From: Oscheius tipulae | Taxonomy: Eukaryota; Nematoda; Chromadorea; Rhabditida; Rhabditidae | Length of the DNA: 64,000 bases | Reading direction: 5' to 3' | Assembly: GCA_037178975.1 (NCBI GenBank) | Contig: JASJZH010000006.1 | Span: 9,920,001 to 9,984,000, forward strand | Part shown: piece by piece, positions 12,888-23,994 of the stretch | How the letters are laid out: each line of letters starts with the position of its first letter | Position numbering within the stretch: the first letter of the stretch is position 1 | Notes under the pieces: generated by a model | The model's input: only the letters and a program-made list of their open reading frames with translations | Database searches by the model: none | What the model was told of the DNA's origin: nothing | Position numbers and translations under genes: made by a program

Positions 12888-14676
12888 ATGGGCTATTCGC
12901 TGGACGAACTGGAAATTGTCGTCAACCCGAAGGAAAATCACTGGAGGACGCTGCTGCCCGAGGTTCGATCTTTGAACTTACAATAATTTCTCGCATTTTA
13001 AGATATACAAGAATGAAGGCTGGTCTTTCCAAGAAGAAGACATGGAAACGTGGCAAGACACTTTTAAAATGTGGTTCTACGTGGCCCTGGAGAAAGCCAC
13101 GAAAAAACCTGTAGCCACGGTTTTTCTGACCCTCGATGAAGCATCTCAAAACGGAACGGAACCCCTCTACTCGATAGGATTTTTCTATACTTCTCCGGAA
13201 TGGAGAGGCACTGGAATAGGATCGAAATTGTTCAGGTAAGATAGTGTTAAAGTGGGTTAATGCTGTTAAACCGAAACCTTGGAAAGGTTGGCAAGAGATA
13301 TGTTTTAAGTGGGGTCTATCAATCTTATTTTTTGTTTGTTTGTACGTAAAGCTGACCATGTCCACATAGAACATCATACAAAGATGACAAGTTGACAGGC
13401 TAAAAGAAAATCTCACAGGATTTTACGGTAATTTGACAGTTGATAAGAGCGGCCCGAGTATATGTTAGATTAACAGATATAGAAAAAGTAGGGTGACAGA
13501 TTGAAAGAGAGACATGTTGACAGAATCAGAACGGGACAGGTGGACAGAGTCTGCAAATGAGGATTACAAGCTGAGAAGTACAGCGACCTCTGGATACGAT
13601 AACTTGAATGACAGATTGAAAAATTGACAGTTTGGTTTGAGCAAAAAACTGATACGATGAGAGGGTTGAAGGAATATCCTGGTGGCTGGTTGGCAGGGTC
13701 AGATTATTGGGGATGTTACTTACCTGACGGGTCAAAAAAAAAGACAGCTTGACAGTAAAAGGAAGCCAGACCAACAGCCGCAGACAGATGACATTGTCAA
13801 CTGTTACAAAACGAGATTTCAGTGAAGTCATGAAAATTGCCGGAGACAACAACGTCACACTGAACGGTGTTCTTAAGATGGCTCCCCGGTATGCTTCAAA
13901 ATTCGGGTTTGACAAGATTCATCCCTTTAACTACCATTACGGAAAGGTCATGCTCAAGGATTTGACTCCTCCAATTGAACAAGATGAGCTGACAGCCAAG
14001 GTTTGACATTTTTCTTCAAAACTACTGTTTATTTTCAGAAACTGACTGAAGTACCCTGGGATGACGTTCTCGCTTATGATTTTACAATCTGCCCTAGGAA
14101 ACGCGGCGGCTTTTTGAAGAGATTCATCTGGCCCTCGGAGAAGACTCACACGAGGGTATGTAGCACTTTTTTGGGCTGCAGCTATTGGCAAACAGTTGAC
14201 GAAAACACGGAGCAAACATATTGCAGATACTTCCTGGAAAATTTGCCTTTTCAGGTCGTTTTGGATAGCAACAAAAAGATCGTAGGATTGGCATGTGTTA
14301 GGCAGGAAATAGGTGGAAATCTGGCTGCCGGACCCGTCTATGCAGATAGTAAAGTAAGACGAACACGTCACCTGCCGGACTCATAAAAATTTAAGGAAGC
14401 TGCCCGTCTGGCTCTTGATACAATCCTCGAAGAGGATGTGGACAAGACTAGACACGAAAATGTCGGGTTCTTGTATCCATCGATCAACAGCATGGCTGAA
14501 CGGTATACAGTTCAGTGAAACTATCAGTCTATGCCACTTTTAGGCTTCTGGAAGAGCTTTCCGGCGGACATGCAAACCCCATTCCGTTCACAAAGTCTCA
14601 ATTCACGAAGCACATTGTCGAGACCCCGCACGATAAGGTTTTCGCCATGTCCGAATGCGCTGCCAGCTTCGTCTAG
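12888..14676 (+). CDS. GNAT-type N-acetyltransferase, nematode DUF1248-like
   Basis: Predicted acetyl-CoA-dependent acyltransferase; substrate unknown. Seven exons keep phase: 12888-12962, 13003-13235, 13784-14000, 14039-14155, 14255-14353, 14396-14502 and 14544-14676. The GNAT core runs from about residue 30 to 105: a strand VATVFLTLDEA, then YSIGFFYTSPEWRGTGIGSKLF, whose RGTGIGSKL is the acetyl-CoA pyrophosphate-binding motif (R/Q-x-x-G-x-G/A). The second half (AGDNNVTLNG, KFGFDK, then IVGLACVRQ and NVGFLYPSIN) matches the two-domain layout of nematode DUF1248 proteins. No signal peptide, so probably intracellular. A TTTCAG acceptor ends 11 bases before the ATG, suggesting trans-splicing. 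A polyadenylation signal AATAAA lies at 14725-14730. The third intron-separated block is preceded by a 548-bp intron rich in TTGACAG. Confidence 0.8.
13430..13760. repeat. Intron segment enriched in TTGACAG-like heptamers
   Basis: The second intron of the acetyltransferase gene is 548 bp, more than ten times most introns here. It holds at least six TTGACAG or TGACAGA/T heptamers at irregular spacing. Similar clusters are visible near 8.4-8.7 kb and 17.34 kb. This is a loose repeat with no obvious unit boundary. Confidence 0.5.
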
Positions 14677-14730
14677 AATAGCATTGTCCCCCGTCTCTCT
14701 CTTCCTTTCCTTTCACTTCATCCCAATAAA

Positions 14731-15766
14731 ACCCTATTCCGAGAGAGTACTTTGTGAGAAAGAGAGAGGTCAACCCAACGACACGTTAAATTGATTGTAA
14801 GCTGTCAATGAACATCACTCTTCCGCAAAGTTTGTTTGTTCTCCAGCACTTTTTTTCTCTTTCCCTTTTCACTATTGTGACACCTGCTGGCGGGAACGAC
14901 CACTAGTTGCTATAAAAGTGAGGAGGGTAGAAGAGTTGCTAAGGGTTCTTCTTCTTCCTGCTGCCAAACAGAAAATTTCGGGGGACTGTCAATTGGTATT
15001 ATCTATTACAGCGCCGTTCCAGTCAAGTCTCTAAATTGTTCTTCTTCTGAGAACAATTGAAAGTATCACTTTCACTCGTGTGGTTACTTAAGTAAAAGCT
15101 TCGTGAATTGATTTTCTAAACTATCGCTTTCATTTTAACAATACCAGGCCTTTAAAAGTTGTTGTTTACCTATTAACCATCTCCTGCTTTCAGTACCTTC
15201 GGTGTACGTTCCAGCTTTTCTCTCTACCTTAAAAATGAGTGTTCTTCTGTTTACCAAATTCACTTTGTATACATAGATTTCCTAAATTTCAGAAGTTCAA
15301 AAGCGTTAGTTTTCTAATTAACACTTTTCTGCTACCTTTGGTAAACGTTACAGATTGAGTCTATGTTCCCTTTTTCTTCTTCTCGCCTTTCTCAGCTTAG
15401 GGTTCTACATAGTGCAAGTGTAATCTTCTGGTCCTGGTGTGAAAGTCTCTAGATGTTGATAGTCATATCCAATTACTGTTTGTTATTCTTCTCTGGAAAA
15501 CATTTTCCCGTTCGTTAGACCTATAAACGTAATGTCTTGCAAACGTCGCACCTAATGCTTGTATGCTAATTGATAGCAGACAGCGTGTGTGATAACCGCC
15601 ACGTGGTTTTTCTGGTTTCAGCTTTCCATCTTCCGTCTGTAGCAGCTTTCGCTATCGGTCAGAGGCAGAAGAAGAAGGTGTCCTTGCCACACAGCGCTAA
15701 TCTCTCCCGAATACACCTCCCCTCCACTGTCCGGTGACCGAGTTTGGGCAGCCCCCTCTGGCCGTC
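14731..15766. other. Intergenic, AT-rich, no gene seen
   Basis: Between the acetyltransferase polyadenylation signal and the hexosaminidase start. A TTTCAG at about 15617-15622 could be the trans-splice acceptor of the downstream gene, leaving a 5' UTR of roughly 145 bases. Otherwise I see only T-rich sequence. Confidence 0.5.
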
Positions 15767-18479
15767 ATGCAGGTCGCGGCGCTCCTGGTTGCCGTGCTTG
15801 TTGTTGTGGTGAGCAGGAGTCCTCTCCTTTATTTTAGTGTCCTAGACCCAAGCAAAACGGATTTCCAAATATGTCCATTTTGATCTCAAAGGAGCCCCAC
15901 CCCGGCCTGCCTACTTTATGCAAATCCTGGATACGGTAGCAAATCTGGGCGCCACTGGCATTGTTATCGAATGGGAGGACATGTTTCCATTCAGTGGAAA
16001 GTTGGAGATATGCCGGAACGGGAATGCCTATTCTATGAAGGATGTAGAAGACATTCTTGACCAGTATGTCAGTTGTGAACTCTCCTAATTATGGTTACAG
16101 TGCGAGCAAGAAGAACCTCGATGTCATCCCCCTGATCCAAACTCTCGGTCATTTTGAATGGGTCCTTAAGACTGAAGAGTTCCAGCATCTTCGCGAAGTC
16201 GAACACTGGACAAATGTGAGAAAAACACGGGTCACCTTGAGAAAACTGTTCAGGTTGCTTGCATCGGCTTGGATGAGGCCCGAGCTCTGATTTCGGACAT
16301 GGTGAAACAGGTACCACTTCTATTTTTCATAGCAATCACAGTTCAGGTGGCGAAAGTGCACTCCAAGTTCTCGATGACGTACTTTCACATCGGAATGGAC
16401 GAGGTGCCTGCGGCACAGGCACGTTTTTAACCGATTTTTTCACAGCTTTGCCAGCCCAACGTCCTTGGCCTACCCCCCGGAAGCGTTTAGGCTTCAAACC
16501 AAAACACCAGGGGATAAGAGAGAAAGAGGGGAGAGCGCTTAATGGGAAGACGACATGCGAATCGAGAATCAGTAAAGACGAAACCCGAGAAGCTTCCTGT
16601 TGAACTGGACAAATAGGGTCTATAGGGTCATATGATTGGTAATGTGATAGTGGGTGCCCGCAGAATTTATGTGGTCTCAATTGGAAAGGACAACAGATCG
16701 AAACCGTAGACAGAAAAAACAGTCTTGACCGACTGTTAAAGACATTTGGAGTCGCCATCAAATCAGTGGCTTTGCAGATTGGGGTCTGCGATGGCGACAA
16801 GCAGAGAATGTCAGAATTTTTCAACAACAGTGTCCAGGCTATGAAATTCGACCATATCCGCACATTAGCTACTGAACTGACTTCGGATTATGCTGGTGTA
16901 CAGGTGGGAAGCGATAGACGTGCCCATAAGCAAGGTCTTCAGGTACTCATGTGGTTTGATGAGCTCCATACTGCTACTCCTCAAGAAATCAAAGAGTACA
17001 ACCTGGAGAAGCTAGTTATTCCAGTTGTTTGGAACTACAGAGACAATCTGGACCAGGTGAGCGAACTGTTTTCTGAGCAGTATCTTGATGGAAGCAGTTC
17101 CAATTCCCACACGTTCAGTTGTGGCGATAATTATATTGAGAATCTACTTAAATATAATCTGTATTAGTCATTTTAGCACAATGTTGCTAGTATTCGTTAA
17201 CCTGTATCAAAAGTATAGATTTGACCAGAGTCTTCTAGACCCTAGATGTCAAGTCTACGTTATTTGATGCGCATAGACAACAAGAGCTTCTTACCTGAAT
17301 CAGGTGATAGTAACGGTTTAAGATTGGAAGGACGGAGTGACAGTTTGACAGTGAAAGATGGGAAAGATTGGTTGAAACGACATGGCGTAGTTTCTTAGCT
17401 CTACAGAGGCCAATCTTACAAAGACTCTATGTTTACTAGGAAAAAGCTGATAAATGTTTGCAGTTAGGAAGGGCTGCAGCTAGTCAATTTCCGATATTTT
17501 CCAATTTTCTTAGAAAAGTATCTTTTTATACCCAGAAAATTCATGAAAACGTCCATTTCCCAACGTCCATTTGTTGACTGCGATAATCCAGACATGCGGC
17601 TTTTCAGCAACTTCCTCTGGATATGTGGAGAAACCTCTCGCATTCCTGGACCACAATCTGGGGAGCCAGTGCCTTTAAAGGTTCGTCTGCCCGAGCTCGT
17701 GTGAGATTTATAGCCGCAATCTAGGTGCCGACCACGCGAACAATTACTGGAATCCAGTAAAGCCATACGTCCAGAACAACAAGCAGTGGTTCCTGCAGTC
17801 CGTAAAGTACTCCCAGCTGTTTCCCGATTTCCATGGAGTCATCTTGACTGGCTGGCAGCGCTATGACCATTTCGCGACTCTTTGCGAACTTTGGCCCGTC
17901 TCAATGGCCTCCCTGGCACTTTCACTCAAGGTTCTCGAAAAGTTCATTATCTCCGGTAGGGCATAACTAGGGCGAAAGAAGCATAATTTGGCTCTTTTTC
18001 AGATATCGACGCAGACGCCATTATGAGGTCTTTGAAATGTCCAGCCACCGAAAATTTGACTGCCGTGATAGGCGGAGATGACAAGTGTAGCTTTCCAGGC
18101 CCGTAGCATGATTTTGTCTCTACTAAGCATAAATTTAGGCTACAAGGCCCGAAACGCGATTCGAAACTACAGAAAACTAAAAACGTTCTGGGACAAACAG
18201 GACTGGCTGCATAAGATTGAAGAAGGATGGCTCATGACCTCTCATAAGACCCTTGCCGCCTCGAATACTTGGAATACTGACAAAATTAAAAGCACATATC
18301 AGCAGCATCTCACCAATATGGAGAAGAATATCATTCCTGCTTTAAGGTGTGCTCTTAACGCAAATTTAAACAGTGAAATATTTAGTTCGTCGCTGAAAGA
18401 ACTCTACTTTGAGGATGCTGCGGAAGAGTTTCTCCTCGACAACGTGTATACTTTTTACAATGATCTCCGTGTCCGGTGA
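15767..18479 (+). CDS. GH20 beta-N-acetylhexosaminidase, hexosaminidase D type
   Basis: Hydrolyses terminal N-acetylhexosamine (in this subfamily preferentially GalNAc) from glycoconjugates. Eleven exons keep phase: 15767-15808, 15846-16063, 16101-16215, 16254-16310, 16347-16403, 16778-16903, 16943-17056, 17608-17680, 17725-17955, 18003-18086 and 18139-18479. They give 485 residues, the usual size for hexosaminidase D. Family marks in order: HFDLKGAPPR near residue 25, IVIEWEDMFPF, YSMKDVEDIL, DVIPLIQTLGHFEWVLK, the catalytic Asp-Glu pair in YFHIGMDE (about D162-E163), VLMWFDEL, VVWNYRDNLD, and WGASAFKGADH. The first exon (MQVAALLVAVLVVV) is a signal peptide or signal anchor, so secretory-pathway location is likely, as for nematode HEX-2 to HEX-5 (my recollection of that subfamily). 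AATAAA lies at 18642-18647, just before the stop codon of the opposite gene. Confidence 0.92.
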
Positions 18480-18641
18480 CCATTTTTTAGTTATTTGGTG
18501 AAATAGAGCTTTAGATATACCAGTGTACAGCGCCTTGACGCCAAGACGTCCTTCCGACCGAGGCCATGGTTCCCCTTGTTGCAATAATAATTGTTATGTT
18601 TTTTTTTATAAATCCGTCATTGATGAACCCGCGAGAATGAC

Positions 18642-18647
18642 AATAAA
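18642..18647 (+). terminator. Polyadenylation signal of the hexosaminidase gene
   Basis: AATAAA 163 bp after the stop. Cleavage would fall within about 20 bases of the stop codon of the convergent small membrane protein, so the two transcripts probably overlap or nearly touch. Confidence 0.65.
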
Positions 18648-18669
18648 AAGTGTGTGGTTACTATGACAA

Positions 18670-19008
18670 CTAGGACAAATTCGAGATGATGCTGTCATAA
18701 CTCATGCCCTCGGAAGCCGATATGTGAGAGTTTTCTGTCAACACTTCGTCGTAATTCTTCTTTCGGGTTCGAGACCTCAGAAGGGCTAGAAGAAAAATTC
18801 CAATCAGAGCAACTAGTAGTAAAACTATGGCTGCTGCAGCCGCCATGAAGGCGAGAGAGAGACGGGCATCTTTTGTGTACTGAAACGTTTTTTGGTTCGA
18901 CTTGAGTGACGGGACGTCGAAACAAGCAAAAAAACAAAGACTCACCACTGGAAGAAGGTCGTGAAATGTGTCATCGTGTGCCGCAGAGAACAGTAAAGAT
19001 GATGACAT
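18670..19008 (-). CDS. Small single-pass membrane protein, unknown function
   Basis: Two exons, 18946-19008 and 18670-18879, joined in frame, give 90 residues. The intron is 66 bp with canonical GTGAGT and GTTTCAG. Because its length is divisible by three and it has no stop, a retained form is also open. The protein has a short N-terminal part with no clear signal peptide, one strong transmembrane helix (AAAAAIVLLLVALIGIFLLA, about residues 34-53), a basic stop-transfer sequence RSRTRKK, and a Ser/Tyr-rich tail with YDEV and YDSI, which resemble tyrosine-based sorting or phosphorylation sites. A TTTTCTAG acceptor lies 6 bases upstream of the ATG. It could also be the last exons of a longer protein. 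It is tail-to-tail with the hexosaminidase gene. Confidence 0.5.
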   Translation of the reverse strand: MSSSLLFSAAHDDTFHDLLPVVSLCFFACFDVPSLKSNQKTFQYTKDARLSLAFMAAAAAIVLLLVALIGIFLLALLRSRTRKKNYDEVLTENSHISASEGMSYDSIISNLS

Positions 19009-20141
19009 GGTATCCTAGAAAAGAAGAGCTATATGAATGTGGGAGAGAGAGAGGGCAGAGACAAAAAAGACGGATATATATGCAGATTAGCTGAGTCCAG
19101 GAGATTAACACGGATTTCAGGGAAAAAGGCTCTTTTTTGAGAGGGAGATGTCGGCTCTTTATGATTCATTGATGACCATAGCCAAGGACGTCATTTTGCG
19201 TAATTACGCTATAAAACGGAATAAATTGAAGCGCGAGACAACTGCAACAAGTTCGTTGCCAAATTCTGTCAACTTGTTGTGTACTCTTCAAAAGTTCGAA
19301 CAACGCTGTCAGAGAGTATTCAAATCTGGATCGGCCAATAGCGTAGTGGCTAAAGAATAAAACAGTCCCCAGTTGCACTCCCCGCCTCGGATCTGTACTT
19401 GGGATTGGTATAATGAAAATCCAATGCACTAACCACTGCGCTATGTCCATCCTCAAGCTGGAAAATCATGTGTGGATGCAAAAGTTTAGGGTTTAATTGT
19501 AGACGTCCGGGCAATGAGCGAGAAGCTGTTAATGCTTTTCATGAAGCTGAAAAAGCTGTATTGTTTCAGAACGTTAACATAGAGAGTGCCCCCGTGTTCT
19601 GTGAGTCAAGCGATTATGTCGAAAAGTTAATGACCCGAAAAGTTGAACTACATCCAATAATGTGAAAAGAGAACAGAATACAGATGAACTCGAGAAGCTA
19701 CCACAGGGTGGGTGTGTCGTCGTCAACGAGGCCCGGGAGTGTCCTCAAGATGGCGTTCAATGTGCTGAGCCTCTCGCGGATTCGGGTCCCCCGGGTGCGC
19801 TCTTTTACCGCCAGAAGTCTATTATCGTTCTTACTGGGCAACTTTATCATATTAGGCAAGTAATGGTCGGAAGAGCGGGAAAAGGGGAACTCTTTCAAAG
19901 CAAGATCAAGGATTGGCCTTTTATTGTTGACTGAAACTAGAGAACTTGGCCCCACTGGAAAAAAGGAAGTACTCGATTGTTCAAGTGCGTCATTAGTAAC
20001 CCCTATATGCTAGAAAAAAAAACATGCCCCCTCCCCGAAGAAGGTGATATCTAACAAAGTCATATCCAGAAGAAATTCGTTTAAGGCGGGAGCCCGTGGC
20101 CACAGGAAGCGGATTAGAAAGCGGCATATGTACAAGATTTA
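19009..20141. other. Intergenic, contains a tRNA-derived inverted pair
   Basis: No supported protein gene. The notable content is the tRNA-like element at 19334-19451. Open stretches on both strands lack splice context and family resemblance. Confidence 0.45.
19334..19451. repeat. tRNA-derived inverted element
   Basis: On the minus strand the right end reads TAGCGCAGTGGTTAGTGC, an excellent tRNA D-arm/A-box. On the plus strand the left end reads TAGCGTAGTGGCTAAAG, the same element in opposite orientation, so two A-box copies face each other about 115 bp apart. The anticodon stem and T arm do not fold into a proper tRNA, so this is a tRNA pseudogene or SINE-like fragment rather than a functional tRNA. 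Confidence 0.5.
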
Positions 20142-21220
20142 TTAGCTTAGGCGAATCTCGCGTATCTGGGGAAACCGAAGCCGGGAGGAGATGATACAGG
20201 AGGAGGGGGGGCCCATTGGGGGAAGAAGACGCTTTGTGGCCTCAGGTAGACTGTTGATGTACTGGCCGAGCTTCTGAACTCGCTGTCCCCAGTTTAGACT
20301 CTATAATCGGATATGGATGAACGAATACACATGTCTACCTTGTCGCGATGAATAGCCTTAAGCTGGTCCTTAACATCTTGAGGAAGACGCTCGAATCCAG
20401 GAGGCTTGGGCAGTTTCTCAACCAAGTCGTCGGGGAGACCAACCATGATAGCGTCAATCTTTTCGTGTTTCTCCTAAAGCAAAACATGATTTTAGATTCT
20501 GAGTCGGCATGATTTTGCAGCAGAATCGTATAATTTTTGGGGTTGAGGTTATCAGGGATGTCAAGCTTTGTACCGTCGGATTCGTGATACGACCCTGTGC
20601 GCGAAATCAGACTCAAGCTAGGTTTTGACTGACACGAAGCCAAACTGACTTAGATTAGTAGGACAGATAGTCCGTTTCCAACTGTTCTGACTTGCAAGAC
20701 TACATTGGAATTTTGACATGAGCCAGAGCATGAACTCAAATTTCAAAAACGGCTTTTCCAGTCTTGCTACGAATCCAATCTGGCCTGACATAGGCGAATC
20801 AGGAGAGCCTACTTAAAGCCATTTTTACTTCGATAGTCAGGCTGATCAACTCTGAGCTGTACGTAAAACTGTATGGCATTGACTTGAATGAATGATCGAT
20901 TGGTTTCTCTCTAAGGATTGATAATGTTCTGTCGAAGTAGGAAAATTTACAGTGTGTGACCAACATGTTGACTGGCAAATATTTTGTGTTAAAGTAACTT
21001 CTCTCACCTGAGCTGGCATACTATCATTCTCGTGGATGGCCTTTAGCTGAGCAATAACATCAGCAGGAAGGATGTTCTCAAATCCGGGAGGAAGTTCTCT
21101 CGGTGGAGGAGGAATTCCACCCGGGGGCATCCGAGCCACCCCGGGATGAGGTGGGAAGGCAAAGACGACTGCAGGAAGTACAGCTAGGAGAAGAAGAGAC
21201 ATTTTGTGTGCATTTTGCAC
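20142..21220 (-). CDS. Small secreted protein with duplicated PPGFE-LKAIH module (possibly DUF148/SXP-like)
   Basis: Three exons, 21008-21220, 20339-20473 and 20142-20282, are in phase and encode about 162 residues. A signal peptide (MSLLLLAVLPAVVFA) follows the second methionine at 21202, so either Met may be used. Exon 1 ends with PPGFENILPADVIAQLKAIH and exon 2 with PPGFERLPQDVKDQLKAIH: an obvious exon duplication. Exon 3 carries VQKLGQYINSLPEATKRLLPP. Short helical modules after a proline-rich secreted start recall nematode DUF148 (SXP/RAL-2) proteins; the match is tentative. After a run of seven C the reading frame turns into an unconvincing tail, while the other frame gives a proline-rich ending (see findings). 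The stop TAA overlaps or abuts AATAAA at 20138-20143. Confidence 0.65.
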
Positions 21221-22289
21221 CGATCGCCGACCCTACCTAAATAGTCGTACCGTATTTGCTCTTCGTGTAGAAGCCGATATGTGGGAAAAACAGCTCGCCT
21301 CTCTGGACCCTCTCCGCGCCAAATGGTTCCTTCCCGAGCCAACATCAAGACCGATTCAATGCAGTTGCACGATCCAACTGTAATGGGGGACCACTTATGA
21401 AGTGCACTCGTCCCAAATAGGTCTCACTATTAGTCAGACTAGCCTAAAATACATTGGAACAGCAGACTGGGTGGTCTCGTACATCTTATTTACCTTCAGC
21501 GGCGCAACACTTCCGTGATTGCTTCTTTTGTCAGTAAACATGGGAACACAAAAAAGGCGATCTTAAGGTCTCACACCCCACGAATCAAACATTAGCGCAA
21601 AGCTTAAAAACGGGAGAAATCCCTCGGGTATAGTCTACGTAAATAGCGGAATAACTCAGATCCTCGGTCACTCGCTCTCACCCACTCGGTGTTCCCATAG
21701 GCAATTTTGCGAACTTTTCAAGCCATTTACGCCGCTCAAAATTGTGCAAGCTGCTAAAGCGACATGATGCCTGTGTTTCTGTCAGTTTATCTGTCTACGA
21801 CCACGAGCCAAAGATGACAGGTCAGGATTTGAAGGGATTAGGTGATAAGTCAGTTGCGGATAGAGTGTAAGTAATCTTTTTGTAGCTCAACCTGAATTTA
21901 ATAGAACTGAGAAGGTTATATTGGGCAGTGAAACTGGCAAAAAAAAAACCAAACGATAATTGAACTAAGATCTCGGCTGAGTGGACTCCCATAGAAGGTA
22001 ACAGCGGGCGAGAAGGGATACAATGAAAAGACAGTGTTAAAATCGACAACGAGTCATTTTGGCGAGGGAACTTGGGCGAATGGGAAAAGGCTAGGAGAGA
22101 CATCCTAGAGAAACTCGCTTGAGACGTGCATAAATAAATAACCTGAATGGAATAAGAGGACAGGTTGATGTGACAAAAGCATCTTTGCCTCAGCAACATT
22201 CATTCAATAAAACAACCATGGGCAACAAGAGATCTAGCAATAGTATCACTAGAGAAGGCAACACTGTTTGGTATTAGCCTCAGTGGCTC
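21221..22289. other. Intergenic, no gene seen
   Basis: Contains the upstream region of the small secreted protein (minus strand). An acceptor-like CTATTTAG lies about 20 bases upstream of its first ATG. No coding stretch on either strand shows family features. Confidence 0.45.
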
Positions 22290-23089
22290 CGAGAACGGTA
22301 TTCCGGTCTACGCAATAATCTTAGCGAACGAGAGAGCCATTCCAGGAAGAGAGTCTCTGCCGGGGCCAGCGCTTTCATCACCATTGAACTGAAAACTGTA
22401 CTAGATAAAATCTTTAGACAACCGACCTTTTGAGGACGGAAGTATGGAACGTCCGCCTCCAGGAGCAGTCTTGTAATCGGAATATACCTGATTGCTTTCT
22501 TCAAGCCGTTGTGGAGGTATTCAGGTGTGACGCCTGAATGAAGCAATGAGAATGATGCAATACTGTCCATAGATTGTTTAGCGTTTTATAAGCTGCAAGT
22601 CTTACCCAGAAAACGAGTTTTGCTCAGGCGATGATTAAGAAGCTGATGAGAAAAGAGGTCCGCATTGTACCTTTTAGTACCTCCGATGTTATGATAGTGA
22701 CGCATTTTTGCATGTTTAGCTTAACAGGGACTAGCTCTGACTATCAGTTCTACATTAAGTTTTTTGGAAGAGATATCGGATTGCCACCAAATGCTTAGGG
22801 GGACCTGGTTTTCTAGTCCGGCTAGTCACGCTCAGATGATACGATATCATTCTACTGTTGCGTTCGATCGAAAAGTTTAAAAACTAATCTATACTCATCT
22901 TTGACATTTCCACTGGAAACGGTTCGCGTAACAATGGGAAGAGACTCACCCTTGAGCGTCAAAACCACTCTTCGACGGCAGGGCTTCTCCGGTTTGGTCC
23001 GCAGATTCTTGAGTTTGATTTCCAGTTTCGTGGTGAACTTGGAGGCGTGTTTGAGATGGACTCCGAACGTCGTGCCAAGTACGTACGTA
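22290..23089 (-). pseudogene. TatD-family metallohydrolase fragment, probably decayed
   Basis: TatD proteins are metal-dependent deoxyribonucleases. The piece at about 22440-22560 encodes GVTPEYLHNGLKKAIRYIP and then ITRLLLEADVPYF, the conserved C-terminal TatD segment whose Asp (usually in TDaP) binds metal. The next exon (to about 22290) gives GPGRDSLPGMALSFAKIIA, again TatD-like, but then meets a stop. The family-like continuation DRNTVLGATEANTKQ is in another frame. Upstream, 22950-23089 encodes VLGTTFGVHLKHASKFT, resembling the GVHPK region, with Leu where Pro is usual. The N-terminal HxH metal site and the middle are not found. The frameshift and missing parts argue for a pseudogene; a mis-sequenced gene is possible. 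Confidence 0.5.
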
Positions 23090-23994
23090 CTCTAAAAATG
23101 ATTGAAACTAACCTAAACTTATGGGTTCTCTTGTTTTGCTTATCTGTCCAATGCATCAAATCTGACAAGTCAAATGCGGTCAAACAAACAGGTAATAAGT
23201 CGGTGGCTCAAAGAATACGTTAGCATTAACATGCTAAAAAGCCTCCTAGTCTTAGAGGAACAAGTTTGGAGACAGCTGGTCTATCAGCAAAAACTACACC
23301 TATATCTCTAGCTACTTGACAATCCAATTCAGATTATAGGCACTGTAACGCCGATCAAGCCAGAGGGTCGGATTGATGGGTGTGTGAGATCCCTCATGAG
23401 ATGGCACTGAGTGGCGTGTTTTCCCCCATTAGTGGTGTTGTCTGGCATATTATTACAGGCAAAGTCCCATAATATTTTATCGGCTAGCTGGCTGTGGACG
23501 ACACCGGAGTGTGCAGAAGACAGCAAAAGAGTAGCCGAAACCCACTCAAATCGCTCAGGCAGTCATCGCTGCAGTTGCCAGGTGCTCCTCGCAAGCTTTA
23601 AAAACAGTAGGGGTCATATATAACGGCTCTATTGTGTAACCTGCCAGTTTATAGTTAACTTGCAATTCCTTGGCAATTACTAAATGACAATAAATTTTGA
23701 TTTTGTTTGGTGCCTCGTACAACTGCACAAACAAACATACACACAGAGTCTACAACAGACACCATCGCGCCTTCGTAGTTGAGATATAGCAACATCGCAC
23801 ACTCAATGATCCTCTCTTTCACTCTGTCTCTACCTCTCGCTGGGATTATATATAACTGCTTTATTGCGTAATATAGCAAAAAAATCTTATGCGAAGCTCA
23901 AATGCATATACACTCGTTACAAACTTAAGGAAGAGACAACCGGCTCAGACTTGTCCTGAGAATGTTACATGATTATATATTTTTTTCGTTGTCT
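23090..23994. other. Intergenic, no gene seen
   Basis: Separates the end of the BRICHOS-like gene from the TatD fragment on the same strand. AT-rich; I see no coding segment with splice support. Confidence 0.4.
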
